From Lunularia cruciata (Eukaryota > Streptophyta > Marchantiopsida > Lunulariales > Lunulariaceae), in NCBI GenBank assembly GCA_948567375.1, contig OX419756.1:60056552-60120551 (forward strand): a stretch of 64,000 nt of DNA, in the 5' to 3' direction. The notes below the pieces were generated by a model. That model worked only from the letters and a program-made list of their open reading frames with translations. It was not told the DNA's origin and ran no database searches. This document shows positions 48,566-60,703 of the stretch, in pieces (position 1 is the first letter of the stretch; every line of letters starts with the position of its first letter). The position numbers were made by a program, and so were the translations under genes.

Positions 48566-51500
48566 CTAAACGATATTAAATTGATTGGAGCCGTCCATCC
48601 TTTCTGATCTACTTTGGTTATACTCATTTCCCCTTAAACATATCCATGGCAATTGCGAACAAGCTTCCTGTAACCAGCTATCTTTCCCCTCTTCTTTCGA
48701 ACAATTATTCATGTGGAGCATGCTGAGGGGCCAAGGGAACCGCAATGCATGATGCGAGTCGATCAAGTTCAGATCGCTAATTCTCAAAAGACGTAAACTT
48801 TCTAGCTTGGATAAACGCCCGTCAAAACAAGACGAATTCTTCTTGTGCAAGTTAGATGCTCTCGTGACATTCACAGCCACAGAATCTGATATGCCCATGG
48901 ATAGTACTTGGAGTTTATCGTTGGTACTTGTACCCTGCACAATTACAGGAAATGAGTAATCTACATGTACATCAGAAGAAAATATCAGGGCATGAATTTG
49001 AATGTAGTCTTCCAACCATGAATGTGACCTACACTTTGTGGTTCCTAAGAAGTATGGTCCAATATTCATCTTACCTTGTACTTGGCCATAATATCCTCAA
49101 CATCGCGGACTTGCCAAACTCCTCTCCAAGACTCCACATTTTCTTCTGGTTGTCTCGCGATCCGCTTTCCCAGATCCCTCAGTTGTCGATGTATGTAAGC
49201 TACGTGGTATGAGCTTGGCCGTTCGCCAATCCGGATTTGTATGAGAGGCCTCTGCCGGATTTGTATGAGAGACCTCTGCACTAAGTTGCTCAAACTTAAT
49301 TGTATTGACCTTCCCCAGCGACTCTCTTTCCAAGCAGATTCAAACACAGTCACATCGTACTGGCGATGCACTATATCAAATGAAGCCAAGTCCAGAAACA
49401 TGGCTTTCTCTTCCTCTCCTAAGCAGTCAAAACTCACTCTGAGTTTTCCCCACAACCTGTCCTGTTTACTTCCAGCTATGCATCCTGCTTCACGCAAACT
49501 ATCGAGAATGCTTTCCCAAATCTTTTCATCGTTCTGTCCACGTAAGGAACTGCCAATCACATCTAAAGTGAGGGGTAGCCCTTCGCAAGTCTCCACAATC
49601 TGTTTCACCAACTCCTTGGGTATTGCTTCTAACGCGGGACTTTGAACACGAGCTTTGAACAGTTTCAGCGCATCATCATGTGACAGGAAGGGGAGAACAT
49701 GTTTTACAAAACCACTTCTATCCTTTTCAATGCGAGAGATTAGTACCAAACGGCTACCTTCTCCGTAAGAGAGTCCGTTCAAGTAATTCATCATATCGGT
49801 CGCATCGTCACAGTCATCAAACATCAGCAGAACTTTCCTTCCCTGTAATAGTGCCAATATCTCCCACTCATCCTGCACCCTAATGCTAACTTGCTTCCCG
49901 CTGCCTTCGTACAAGTTTGCAACGACCAGTTTCCAGAAATCTTTCCGACTAGGAGTTTGTTGAGAGATTTCAACGAAACAGACATAGTCAAATTGCATTT
50001 GGATTTTCATCAGAACTTGTTTCGCAAGTGTCGATTTGCCTAAACCACCCATCCCTGCAAGCAGTATCTGCTTCGGTCCTGCCTCTGGCAACTTCAGCAC
50101 TTTCATGAAGTCCCTAATACGATCTCCGAACTCGATTATCCCAACAGGAAGCCCGAGATGATACAGTAAAGCTGCTTTTCTTGACTCCTGGTTTGTGGAA
50201 AATAGAAAGAAAAATTAGGGCAAAAAAAGGCAAGATATAGAATACAAAGGAAATGTGCTTGTTAGCAAACCGACGGAATTCCTGCAAATTTTCTCACTAT
50301 CCAAAATGCCAAAGTATTTCACTACTGAATTCAATTGACAATATTGACAAAATTCAGCACTTGAAAGATGCAAGTTGTAATATCTCAGACCATACCTCAT
50401 CCTGACAGATAGGTTTTAGGAACTTGACCAGATGTTGAAAACTGTCGGACGTTTTATACTCTGGCTTGCAGATAGTAAAATGGTCTACTCCTGGAATCAT
50501 ACAAAACGTATCCATATCGCGTCGCGCAGATGCTTCTTCAACCAACTGTGAAGAGCGCCAAAAGGGAATGCCTTGGATGAGTACCCGTATCTGCGACAAA
50601 TAAGGACATTCACTATCTTGGTTAGTTAAAGTTCGTTCCGGAAGTTCTAAATATTTGAGCAATGGTAGCACAAACCGTTGGAAGAACGGGAGATCCATAA
50701 CCCCCTTAGTAGGGAACCGAGAACATGCATATGAAGGGCAAGCATCAAAGTATGCAAATTGACTTGAAGTTGATCTAAACAAGGAATACATAACGAAATA
50801 AACGGAACTGATAGAAAGCAGGAACCGAAATTGATACATTTCATAAGAAGTACCCGCACAGAAATCGTATCATGTAATCAGAACCAGACAACCTGTTGGA
50901 GTAGCAACATATTAAGAATCTGAAACAGAAAACAGAGGAGAATCATCAAAGGAATAGGCAGATCCAATCGGAAATATACGAGAACATATAGCGAATAGGA
51001 AAGGAGTGGATGGTATCTTGGCTGGTTGGACCAAAGCGCGACATATTTAAAAAAGGGGAGCAGAAGTCGTTCGAAGATCGAGGGGTTCCAGAACCTACTA
51101 TGTATGGAACCGGGAACGTGCATGTGAAGTGCATGCATGACCGAATGCAAATAGAAATGAATTCAATCTAAGCAAATGGAATGTAAGTGAATCTAACATT
51201 CCGAAGATATGCGGAAGTAAGGACGTAATTCATACATTTCATAAGTAGCACCTGCAGAGAACTGGTATACATCATGGAAGAAGAATCAAGACACAACAGA
51301 TTAAAACTCTCAAATTGAAAGCAGAGAAAGACCACGAAACAGAGACACATCGAGCATAAGCAGAACCTGCAGAGAACTAGTATCCATCATGAAAGAAGAA
51401 TCAAGAAACAACAAATTAAAAATCTAAAATTGAAAGCAAAGGAAGACCATCAAACTGAGAAACATCGAGCAAAGGAGTAAGAGACAGCTTTAGTTGAGGA

Positions 51501-53245
51501 TGGGTGGAGTGGCGCGAACTGGGAGCATAAGTAGCACCTGCAGAGAACTAGTATCCGTCATGGACGAAGAATCAAGACGCAACAGATAAAAATTCTGAAA
51601 CTCAACTTAGAGGAAGACCATCAAACAGAGAACATCGAGAAAAGGACTAAAAGACAGAGCTTTAGTTGAGGATGGGTGGAATGGAGCAAACTGGAAGAAG
51701 AGTGGAGGGCGTCATGGCTGTGTTGGAGCGAAGCATGAGTGGAGTAGATACCGTACATCGCAGCATGCTCTATGAACATATGAATCCTAAAATACTGAAC
51801 AAAGAAGGAAGCAGACAGGCGGTCATAGTAAGCCTTCACGAAAGCACAATACACTTCATCAGTGCCGAATTAGATGAGCGAATGCCACCACCCCTCGTAC
51901 CGAGTTTCTGTTCAAAAGCTCATGAGTGCCAAGGCAAACTTGGCTGCTTCCAAAAGTGTCGCTCAGAAATGGCCGCAGTGAGAAGTAAGGAACAATGGAA
52001 CTTATGCAGAAACCAGCAGGCCATGTAGGAGCACCTTTAAAGCAGAGGGAATAAAAGGTGAGTACAATAAGTCCTTAAGTACCTGCTAATTTTTACTCCT
52101 AGGCCCAGTAGTGGGCCTAATTTTAATCTCAAACGAGGTCGAATGCTCAGAGGACGCTGGTGAAGAGTAATGAGCAAAAGAAATTCCTGCGTAACTTGTA
52201 TGTTCTCCAAACTATCAAAACGAGTAATAGACACACACAAAAATACACTCCACTGGTGTATACTACAATTCTCAGATGTTTGCAGGTACAGAGTATCAAT
52301 AGTATTGTATAGCTACTATAGGAATAGCTTCCGACGATAAGGTACAAGAACGATCACCTTCGATAATCGGCTGAGTACTCCCGCTCCACTTGAGAGTTGA
52401 GACTCATTCGCTTCCAGAACACCACATGTCTTCCACTCATATTGATTCCGCAACTTTGTAAAATCCTCATTCACTCGAGCAGCCCCTGCACTTAGGAGCT
52501 CCATGTACTCAAGTAAGGGACTTTTTCGCTTTGTGTAGGACTCCAAGCACATTCTTGAACCTGATTGAGCAACCCCGTAAAAGAACAGTCCTCGTACATT
52601 TCTCAAGAAATTGATATATCCACCGATTCCAGGCATTGCACTCGCTCTCAGGCATATCTCCTTCATTACTACTCCGCCCAAACAGTGACCGACTAGAACG
52701 ACTGGACAGTTCTGACCAACCTCCCCACATTCGATCAGAGATCGGGCAAGGAATTCTCCTGTGCCATACATATCCATTCTTCCACGTGAAGCAGAAGTCT
52801 GGATACTGGAATCGTAAGAAACTGAGAGTATGCGAGCTTGAGGGAAATCCTGGACAAGCCATGTGTCAAGCCAGCATGCCGAGTTGTCTCGCTGCATCCA
52901 CGTTTGGATGAAAGCATCTTCACGATCTCCCCATGAAAGACCATGGAAGAATATTATTTCCAGGATAGTCGGTCCGGTTGCAGGTGTGTACAATTCGTAA
53001 ACCGCATCACTCAACTACAAAATCCAAAGTTTCATTCCAACAAACTGTGTCATACTTTGCAAAGAGAACTCGAACCGAACAGTTGCTGTAATGATCAAAA
53101 TATTGCGCCGAACTAGAACTTGAAGAGCTGATTTTATCATCAGGGAAACATACACAATGATCTGTGTGCTTTTTCTCGTTGGAATACTCACCCGTTTGCG
53201 AACAGGGAGAGCTGGTGTCATGGGCCTAGAACTTGAGGCCGCCAT
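48566..53245 (-). CDS. HNL gene 4: hydrolase-NB-ARC gene without LRRs
   Basis: Exons 53,245-53,192, 53,014-52,358, 50,590-50,396, 50,187-49,075 and 48,934-48,566. All splice sites match gene 2 and all frames join in phase 0. The product is about 795 residues: leader (here ALPVRKR rather than ALSDRKR), hydrolase with GHCLGG and GVDHFTICKP, NB-ARC with GMGGLGKST, LLMFDDCDD, GLPL and IHR, then about 90 residues of the pre-LRR segment and a 30-residue tail read from the foreign dispersed block to a stop at 48,566. No lesion is seen before the junction. It could act as a truncated NLR or be a decaying copy. Confidence 0.7.
49075..50187 (-). CDS. HNL gene 4 exon 4: NB-ARC
   Basis: 371 codons with an intact P-loop, Walker B (LLMFDDCDD, Leu to Phe), RNBS-B, GLPL and IHR. 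Two 24-bp units precede IHR. Ends at the common AAG|GTAAG donor, followed by the 140-bp intron. Confidence 0.85.
52358..53014 (-). CDS. HNL gene 4 exon 2: alpha/beta-hydrolase core
   Basis: 219 codons with FFHGLSWGD and GHCLGG. Differs from genes 2 and 3 at several residues (for example SYTKRKSPLLEYME for SSRKRKSPLLESME), so it is a distinct, older paralogue than the pair 2/3, yet it has no stop or shift. Confidence 0.75.
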
Positions 53246-54465
53246 AGTGGGTGCAGTCGCTCAGTTTAGACGGTTCACAAAATTGTCTCTGGGCTACTCC
53301 AATATCGTGAGCTGATGTGTATCGCAATCTCAGTTCCACAAGCTTTCAGTTTATCCTCTCAAGTCCATTGCAAGTTGGAATTCCTGATATCTTGCCTAGT
53401 TTCACCAGACTGTCCAGAAGCAAGAAATTCAACGCTGTTGTGAGTTTCAGAAGCTGTGATAAGCGCACTGCACGTAGTAATCCCGATGCTAGTGTAAGTG
53501 TTTGACTTGGCAGGACGGTAAGCTTGATGCCCGACCTCGGCATCAAGCTGAGAAGGCGACACACATTAAACAGAAGCACTTGAGAACAAAAATAAACGAA
53601 AATATTGACGGTACAATTGAATCCGTCTTACACAAAATGTCCACTTAACTTATGAAAGCATATAGAGACTACTTACCAAACATTGGGATGTTTGTACGAG
53701 AAATTAGAGAAATCAAGTTTAAAATTACCCTTGTTATGTCCGTGGACCGATCGCGGAACATGATCTGATCAGAGGATGGGAAACGAGTAACTTCACAAGT
53801 TCCATCATGAACGTCCCCGTACAACCTGTAAGTAGCTCTGCGATTTCCTTCCGTGTTGGCTACGGCGCGGATGACATGCACACAATGCTGGAAACGCAAC
53901 ACCCTCAACTTCCCGGAACAAGAGCGAACCAGATGCTAAGCACCCACATAGCCTGCCGAGGAGAAGAGCACTATTTCGCAGGTGCGCTCCCCTGGTCATA
54001 AAAGTCTTCAAAGACAGATCGAAAGCACCAACAGAGATGGGTGCAAAAGTCTTCGGAGGGGTCGTTGGGCAGAATCTCTCTGTAGCCCTGTAGCCCTGAA
54101 TTACAAAACTTTAGCTTTTGTCTGTCATCAGGTTTGCGTCTCCTTTCTATGTCTGATGCTATTTTTGGAAAAGGGGGACCGGGTAGAAAACACGAAGGAT
54201 GGGAAGACCCCAATGGGGCTAAGAGTCCATACGAGAAATCTACACCTAAGATATCCTAGCTATGTAAGTTGTTTTGCCTAAAAACAATTGGAGTATTTGA
54301 AAAAGTATCACTTAGTGTGATTGCTCTCTTATGGATTGCACAAACCATTGCTCTCTTATGGATTGCACAAACCATTGCACTCCATAGAACAATAGACACA
54401 TGCTATAAAGTACAGAGTGACAATGGTACCCTTGGCGCCTAACATGATAAACGCCCATGCATTCC
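53246..54465. other. 5' flank of HNL gene 4
   Basis: Copy of the flanks of genes 2 and 3, with the leader donor and hairpin kept. The plus-strand peptide frame has lost its ATG (GTG at 53,317). A 31-base direct duplication (ATTGCTCTCTTATGGATTGC and on) lies at about 54,321-54,380. Confidence 0.45.
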
Positions 54466-55659
54466 CTAACAAATGTCATGGTTTAAAGTTGCTCCATATA
54501 ACTCCAAGGCTAGAGTAACAAAAAGGTGACCTCGATGCATATGCATATACTCGGAGATCATCTGAGCTATTGTTGCACTCATTGCCCATCCAAAGGAATG
54601 GGTAATCACTCCCTTCAAAACTATATCAGGTGTAGGGTCCGTAACCACGACATCCGCTATTATCACCTGATCATCTCGGATGAAGTATAAGTCTACCCTA
54701 ACACGTGTCATCTACAAAGCATATGAATGCTCCCTCCAAGCCAAGTATCCACTCTCTCATGCCATAGCAAACACTATGTCCCTAGCATTATCATGGGTAG
54801 TTATCATTTGTCCCCAAAAGGACACCATGTCATATGGACTATTGTTGCATCTAGAGTAGAACCACACTCACGAGTGAGTAATGAAGATGCAAAAAGGTGG
54901 ACCAAACCTAGACAAAACCTCATCATTGTCGAGAAAGTAGGAGAAAATGTAGTGTGTGTTGACACTATTGCTCTATCAAGGAAGAGTGTAAACCTCTTGT
55001 CAAATCTAATGATAGTGAAGCAAAAGATTGAAAGTCCTCACCTACCCATGGAGATAGACTATCTCTTGTCTGTCGTAATAATATCTAGAGAGAAAAGGAT
55101 CCTTCTTCCACCTCTATCACATAAGTCTACAAAATTGGCCAATCAACAACCAAAAATGAGAGGAAAGTAGGGGCATCGCGAGAGCGCAATTACCCAAAAA
55201 CACTATAGGTGCCATCTCCTCCATGAATAGCAAGCCAACTCCTCCACACAAGATTGGTAAAGATGTTTGTCTACATGCCAAATACCATGTCACACACTCA
55301 AATGTCCTTGGTCCATCACCAAAGACTCCCATTATCTTCCTATCAAAGGCTCTTAGACATGATAGGAAGGTCAAGGATGGAAGAATTGTGCAGAGGAGGT
55401 AAGTAGATAGATGGGCAATGCTAGAGGAGAGTACACCAAATACCACATGAGGATCTCCTATTAACAAAAGGTCATCTATATGGAGAACATCCTTTGTAAG
55501 GGCAATGTTTAAGAAGCGTGTTACAAAATCCTTGGATCCTGTTGGCACTCCAAGAACACGTAGTACATCTATAGATGTGATACATCCTTTTGGAAGCTCA
55601 AGGTGGGAAGGGATACCTAAAGGAGACCATGCTCTATACTTTGACACCTTGACTCTCAA
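54466..55659 (-). pseudogene. Non-LTR-like reverse-transcriptase element relic at the edge of the array
   Basis: Two open pieces in order on the minus strand. 55,659-55,117 (180 codons) carries SIDVLRVLGVPTGSKDFV, DLLLIGDPHVVFGVLSSS, a YLL-TI-PSLTFLSCL stretch and LPILCGGVGL, the C-terminal part of a reverse transcriptase-type protein common in plants. 54,711-54,466 carries the VVVTDPTPDIVLKGV tail. Between them the frame is broken. No N-terminal RT (YADD) region, nuclease or poly(A) tail is seen. Units 2 and 3 keep only the tail piece. I cannot assign a clade. Confidence 0.55.
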
Positions 55660-56644
55660 GCTTACTAGATGTAGCTTGGCTAGTCAAGGGGTCAAAGGCC
55701 TACCTAATTTGATCTATAGGGCCCACAATGTGTGTATCATTTGCCAAGGAAGGAAGTACATGACACAGCACAGCCAAAGTAGTAGATAAGAGAGCTCTAC
55801 AATAAGGCATGGCAAATAAAGGTCCCTCCTCCAAAGGATCTACCTAATGTGTACCAAAAATTGACTCTAAGACGGTGATTCCCTCTTAAGAACAACTGTG
55901 CAGGTAATAAAGAGAAGCATGAGAGCCATAAAAAGATCCATAATCCATATGGAAATCCCTGTTGCAACATGGCTCCAATTGCAAAGTTAAAAGCATCAAA
56001 ATCAACCACACAAGGTACTTAAGGATCACATGGTTAAAGGATGGGTCTTGAAGACACCATATATTTTAGCTTTTGGAAGGCTTCTTCATGCTTGGTGGTC
56101 CATTGAAAGCTCAAGTTCTTCCCTAAGAGATCAATCAATGGTGCAACCTCATGAGCATAATAGTGAATGAACTGTTAGTAAATATTGGCCAATTCATTAA
56201 ATGCCTATACTTTTGTAGTATCCTTTGGAGTAGGCCAAATGGTAATAGCCTTGATTTTCTCTTCTTCCATCTTGATTCCCTTTGATGTGATCTTATGACC
56301 CAAGAAGGTAACTTCCTTCTACCAAAAGACACACTTCAACTTCTTGCAATAAAACTTTCATTGTCTTAGTCTTCTTAGGACTTCCTGTACATGCTTCATG
56401 TGTTCGATCTTTGTCTTACTATAGACTAAAATATCATCCAAAACACCACCACGTACCAATCTAATAGTCCATCCAACACACAATACATCTAATCCATGAA
56501 GACCATTAGAGCATTAATGAGCCCAAAAGGTAGAACTCTCCACTCAAAATGCCCATACCTTGTGTGAAAGCTAGTCTTTTGCACATCCTTCTTATCAATG
56601 AGGATTTGCCAATAGCCACTACAAAGATCCAACTTGGAGAAGTA

Positions 56645-57007
56645 TCATGCTCCACTCAATTGATCAAGCAAGTCATCAATTTGAGGCAAGGGATATGCAT
56701 TCTTCACTATTTGTTTATTGAGCCCATGGTAATCAATACAAAAAGGAAGTCCTTCATCCTTCTTTGGGATAAATAGTATTGGTGCTCCCCAAGGAGATGT
56801 ATTATGTTGTATGAAATCCTTTTCCAACAAGTTTATAAGTGTTGTTCGCAACTCTTCCAACTCCTTTGGTGAGAGCCAATAGATTGGTCTAGTCATTGGA
56901 GTACTCCTTGGCAATAACTCAATCTTGAAGGGCATACCCTTCAAGGGTATGCCCTTCAAGATTAGAGGGTAATCCCTTTGGCAGATCATCCGGAAGCACA
57001 TCTGCAA
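56645..57007 (-). pseudogene. Ty3/gypsy reverse transcriptase N-terminal part (element A)
   Basis: 120 codons matching the start of the Ty3/gypsy RT: a [10 protein letters not shown] region, [38 protein letters not shown]. The following palm motifs with the YxDD box are broken up by frame changes. Part of a dead element. Confidence 0.8.
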
Positions 57008-58815
57008 ACTCTTGAACTATTTGATCAACCATTGCTTGATGAAACTCCTGATACGTCTCAGATTCTCCTTGTGCAATCGGCTTGATCCATATTGCAAAAA
57101 TAGACTTATCTTCTTCCAAAGCTTACTCTATAGTTGTCTCATTGACAAACTTCCACCTAGGGACTCATCTCTCTTCAAAGCTTGCTATTTTCTCGACAAA
57201 CTACATATCTTAGGAACGACTATTCGTAGGTGTCTTACTCAAATGTCCTAGACAACCTAATCAGAAATTCCTTCCTTGATGTACTCAGATTTCTCATCAA
57301 TTCCAATCAAATTGAACCTTATGACATTCAAGCCAAGATAGACCTAGAATGACATCATAGTGTAGAGGTGCCACTACAAACCTCATACACTCCAAAATCT
57401 CTTTCCCCATCTTGAAAATAATGGAATGCAAGGTACGAAAGGCAAAACCCTTTCTACCATTTGCCATCATCAATCTACTTCCAATCATTGGCTTGATAGG
57501 AATACGTAAATCTTTTTCTAATTGTATGGACAAGCAATATTTTGAACTTCTTGAATCAACCAAAATCTTATTATCATGATTAGATATTATACCTTGCAAG
57601 TGAAGAAAACTTGCATAGGTTGAGCCTTCGATCCCATTGGAACTAATCAAGTTCTAAACAAGTGGCTCAAAATCTCTTACTAGTTCCTTATTTCCCTGAT
57701 CATTCTACTTTACAAACTCCATTTGTGTAACTTGTGGAGGCCATCCATTCTTGAGTGGACATTCAACAATATGATGTCCAATTTGGCAACAATAGAAACA
57801 ACCACCATTTTGTTGCACTTTCTCTTTATTTGTAGTACCAAATGGTCTCTATTGAATGGCATTAATCTCCATAGGTACCGGTTCCTCTACTCATGTGTAG
57901 TGTATTGGTAGGTTTTGTGGAAGTCGAGGTCAAGACCAAGTTGTTAAGACCAAGGAATCAAAGCATTTTGCCAACCGCATGGCTTCCTCCAAGTCTTGTG
58001 GCTCTTGCATAGTTACCTCTAATTTAAGGCATGACTTCAAACCCCTCAAAAATTGATATAGAAGGTGAAGCTCTTGAATATATATAGAATTTGCATGATG
58101 GTGTTTTGGAATTGTGTGATGGTATTCCATACAAAACCAATCTGCTTCAACTCTACCAATCTATCTTGTGCACCTTGTGTGGCATTTGTGGCTAAGAATT
58201 GGCCAATTATTGCACTCTTGAATTCTACATATGTCAAGATTAGCATAACAAACTAACGCTCCACTTGGAATTGCCACTACAATTTTGCTACTCCATCTAT
58301 TGGCTTCAGGCCAATAGAATTTGTCTTTGCTCATCTTGAAGGTTTGTTGCTTCAAAGTAACGTTCATAATCAAATACAAAATTTTCCATCACACCTAGAA
58401 GTTCTTGCCTTCAAATACCTTAGGCTTTGGGAATTGGATTCGCTCTTCTCTCTCTTGAATTGGTGCTTTCTCTACCTACTCTTGTCATTGACGGTCTTGT
58501 TCATCCAACAATTGAGTAAGAGGCTTGATTTATTATTGCATAGCAAGGATAACTTCGTGTATTGCCACCATGGGTATTACTCTAACATACTACTCTCAAT
58601 TGACCTAATTTATTAACACATAGATGCATCATATCCACCGCTCTCCATAAGTTACAATTAGAAGTACCAAGGGTTTCTCAAACAAGGTGATCATATGCAA
58701 AAAATCTTGCTCAAAGCGTGAGGTGATAAATTGTGTAAAATGATGTTTGGGTAGTACTTGGACACAAAAATCCCAATGGTTTGATGGTCCATAAATTCCA
58801 TCAATCCCATTCCTA

Positions 58816-58826
58816 CTCTGATACCA
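58816..58826 (-). other. Primer-binding site of element A (tRNA-iMet type)
   Basis: TGGTATCAGAG on the minus strand, one base inside the LTR end, complementary to the 3' end of plant initiator tRNA-Met. It fixes the element's strand. Confidence 0.8.
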
Positions 58827-58827
58827 A

Positions 58828-59243
58828 TGTAAAAGACCAAGACCAAGAAGAGAAATAAGAGAATGGAATATCACATTAGGACGCTTGAATGTGGGAAAAC
58901 TTTGAACGCCTAACATGAGCTTAGGCTCATGTATTTATAAGGAATATACAAGGCTCTTGAGAAGTTTCTCAAGAACCTTCCTCAAGCCATTTTCTTGGAG
59001 TACAAGCCAAGTTAGCTAGGAAGCTTCTCAAGAAGCTTCCTTCTAGAAGCCGCCTACTTAGTGTGCAAGCTAAGCTAGTTGAAAGTTTCCCAAGAAGCTT
59101 CCTTCTAGAAACTACTTACTTGTGGTGCAAGCTAAGCTAGCCAAGAAGCTTCCTAGATAGTGCTAGAATATTCTAGGCTATTTTGGCCCATTCACTACTT
59201 TTTTAGTCTTGACTAACTCATTGGTAAGCTCCATATTGTTACA
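58828..59243 (-). repeat. 5' LTR of element A
   Basis: 416 bases, starting TGTAACA and ending TTACA on the minus strand (TG...CA). Closely similar to the LTRs at 59,554-59,970 and 63,284-63,699. Contains repeated GAAGCTTC units (59,020-59,027 and 59,032-59,039). Its partner LTR on the left is not in the sequence. Confidence 0.85.
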
Positions 59244-59553
59244 CTTTTTATGTATATTTTCTTAGACTTTGGAAGTATATCTCTTAACACATATAAGAGG
59301 AGTTATTGAAGTCATATATTCAAAGAATAGAGATAGTGGTATAGTTTAGTGAGATATTCATGATGATATCTTAAGGATAGATTATCTTTACATTGGTGTT
59401 GTGGGTGGCATAGTTGGTGCCAAAGAGAGAGATCGTGCTTTTTAGTGAGCCATGTGGTTTAGATTGGAGGGTAGATACCTTCTTTGTGTATGGAAGGATG
59501 GTAGAGTGCAAGTAATACTACTTCCATCTCAAAGACCACAGTTGGTCCATCAT
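59244..59553 (+). mobile_element. Element C: plus-strand Ty3/gypsy fragment, left of nested insertion
   Basis: From about 59,345 the plus strand reads GAKERDRAF, then, past a stop, MWFRLEGRYLL, VWKDGRVQVILLPSQRPQLVHH, the stretch between RNase H and the integrase HHCC finger in a plant Ty3/gypsy family. It stops exactly at the target site of element B and continues at 63,700. The first 100 bases are not recognised. Confidence 0.7.
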
Positions 59554-59970
59554 TGTAAAAGACTCAGATTGAGGAGAGAAATAAGAGAATTAGAAGATCA
59601 CATTGGGACACTTGAGTATGGAAAACTCCAAATGCCTAGCATGAGCTTGGGCTTTGGTATTTATAAGGAGTATACAATGCTCTTGAGAAGTTTCTCAAGA
59701 AGATTCCTTGAGCCACCTTCTTGTAATGCAAGCCAAGTTAATTAAAAAGCTTCCCAAGAAGCTTCCTTCTAGAAGCCACCTACTTGACATGCAAGTTAAG
59801 CTAGTTGGAAGCTTCCTTCTAGAAGCTATCTACTTGTAGTGCAAGCTAAGCCAACTGGGAAGTTTCTCAAGAAGCTTCCTAGATAGTTCTAAAATTATCT
59901 AGGCTATTTTAGTCTATTCATTACTTTGTTAGTCTCAACTAACTCATCGATAAGTTCTATATTGTTACAT
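59554..59970 (-). repeat. 3' LTR of element B
   Basis: 417 bases with TG...CA ends and a short internal tandem repeat of the TTCTAGAAGC-CTACTTG type. Adjacent to ATCAT on the outside and the polypurine tract on the inside. Confidence 0.88.
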
Positions 59971-60076
59971 ATCCCCCCATCGCTAGTTGGTGACATCCTT
60001 GTCACCATGGAAGTTTCAAACTCTTAGATAGCCGTTTGTGCAATTTTGGAGATAAGAAAGAGGCTCTCAAGTGGCA

Positions 60077-60424
60077 TCATGAAGGGGATACCTTTCCAAA
60101 GGACCTTATTCTCAATGTGTTGTTGGCAACCACATTGAATGTCCAACGTGTAAGGATACAATCCACTTCATACTCTTCATGATTGTTGATAAGGATAAGA
60201 GGAGGAGTAGATTGGACACAAGAGGAAAAAGAAGATGGATCTGGAACAAAGGGTTTTAACTTTGAAATAAGGAAGATAGGGTGGATTTGCATATGCATGG
60301 ACAAGGCAAGTTCATAAGCAACAAGAGAAATGATTTGGGTGACATCAAATGGTCCTATCCAGTTTAGAGAAATTTTAAAGACTTGAGTATCAAGTGGGAA
60401 TGGTAGGTTACCAAGGAGGAGCAT
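60077..60424 (-). pseudogene. Integrase C terminus and chromodomain-like tail (element B)
   Basis: 115 codons containing FKISLNWIGPFDVTQ, AYELALS, IHPIFLISKLKPFVPDP and HEEYEVDCIL, the usual pattern of the GPF/Y module followed by a chromodomain start in Ty3/gypsy chromoviruses. Open here but preceded by breaks. Confidence 0.75.
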
Positions 60425-60703
60425 GACCTTATCACCAACTTGGAAGGAGGGATCATGATAACAATAGTTTGCGTATTGTTTCTGATGATTCTAAGCAATA
60501 AGGAGATGAGATTTAGCTTGTTGGAGAGATTGAGATATGGGGGTCAAGAAAGTGGAAGTTTGAGGGACATCAGATGGAGGAGGAGCAAGAAGGGAATTGG
60601 GAACAAGTGGATTTTGGCCAAAATTCAAGAAGAAAGAAGAGAAAGTAGTGCTTGCCTATTTGGAATTATTGTATGTAAACTCAACAATTATAAGACATTC
60701 ATC

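Larger units (their letters stand above)
34505..48657. repeat. Tandem segmental duplication, unit 3
   Basis: Homology to units 1 and 2 begins at GATCTGGAGGAAGATTTGAA (about 34,505; that motif is itself duplicated in this copy) and runs through the HNL gene, its 5' flank and the RT relic to the dispersed block, where it stops at 48,657. The AT-rich block of units 1 and 2 is missing. Confidence 0.85.
48658..54880. repeat. Tandem segmental duplication, unit 4 (left-truncated)
   Basis: Starts inside the LRR exon at AACAAGCTTCC, fused directly to the dispersed block of unit 3 (AATTGCGA). Runs through NB-ARC, the hydrolase exons and the 5' flank, and shares the RT relic with units 2 and 3. Similarity to those units ends near 54,880 (CACACTCACGAGTGAG), where the longer RT element remnant continues. 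Confidence 0.85.
55800..58827 (-). mobile_element. Element A: Ty3/gypsy retrotransposon, internal region, truncated
   Basis: Reads on the minus strand from the PBS downward. Gag-like pieces at about 58,250-57,930 are followed by a zinc-knuckle-like region near 57,720, then retropepsin at 57,650-57,297 (ILVDSRSSKY, VILGLSWL), RT at 57,007-56,645 ([48 protein letters not shown]) and the connection region near 56,330. RNase H starts at about 55,985 (VDFDAFNFAIGAMLQQ) and breaks off at about 55,850. Integrase and the 3' LTR are missing. Many stops: inactive. Confidence 0.8.
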
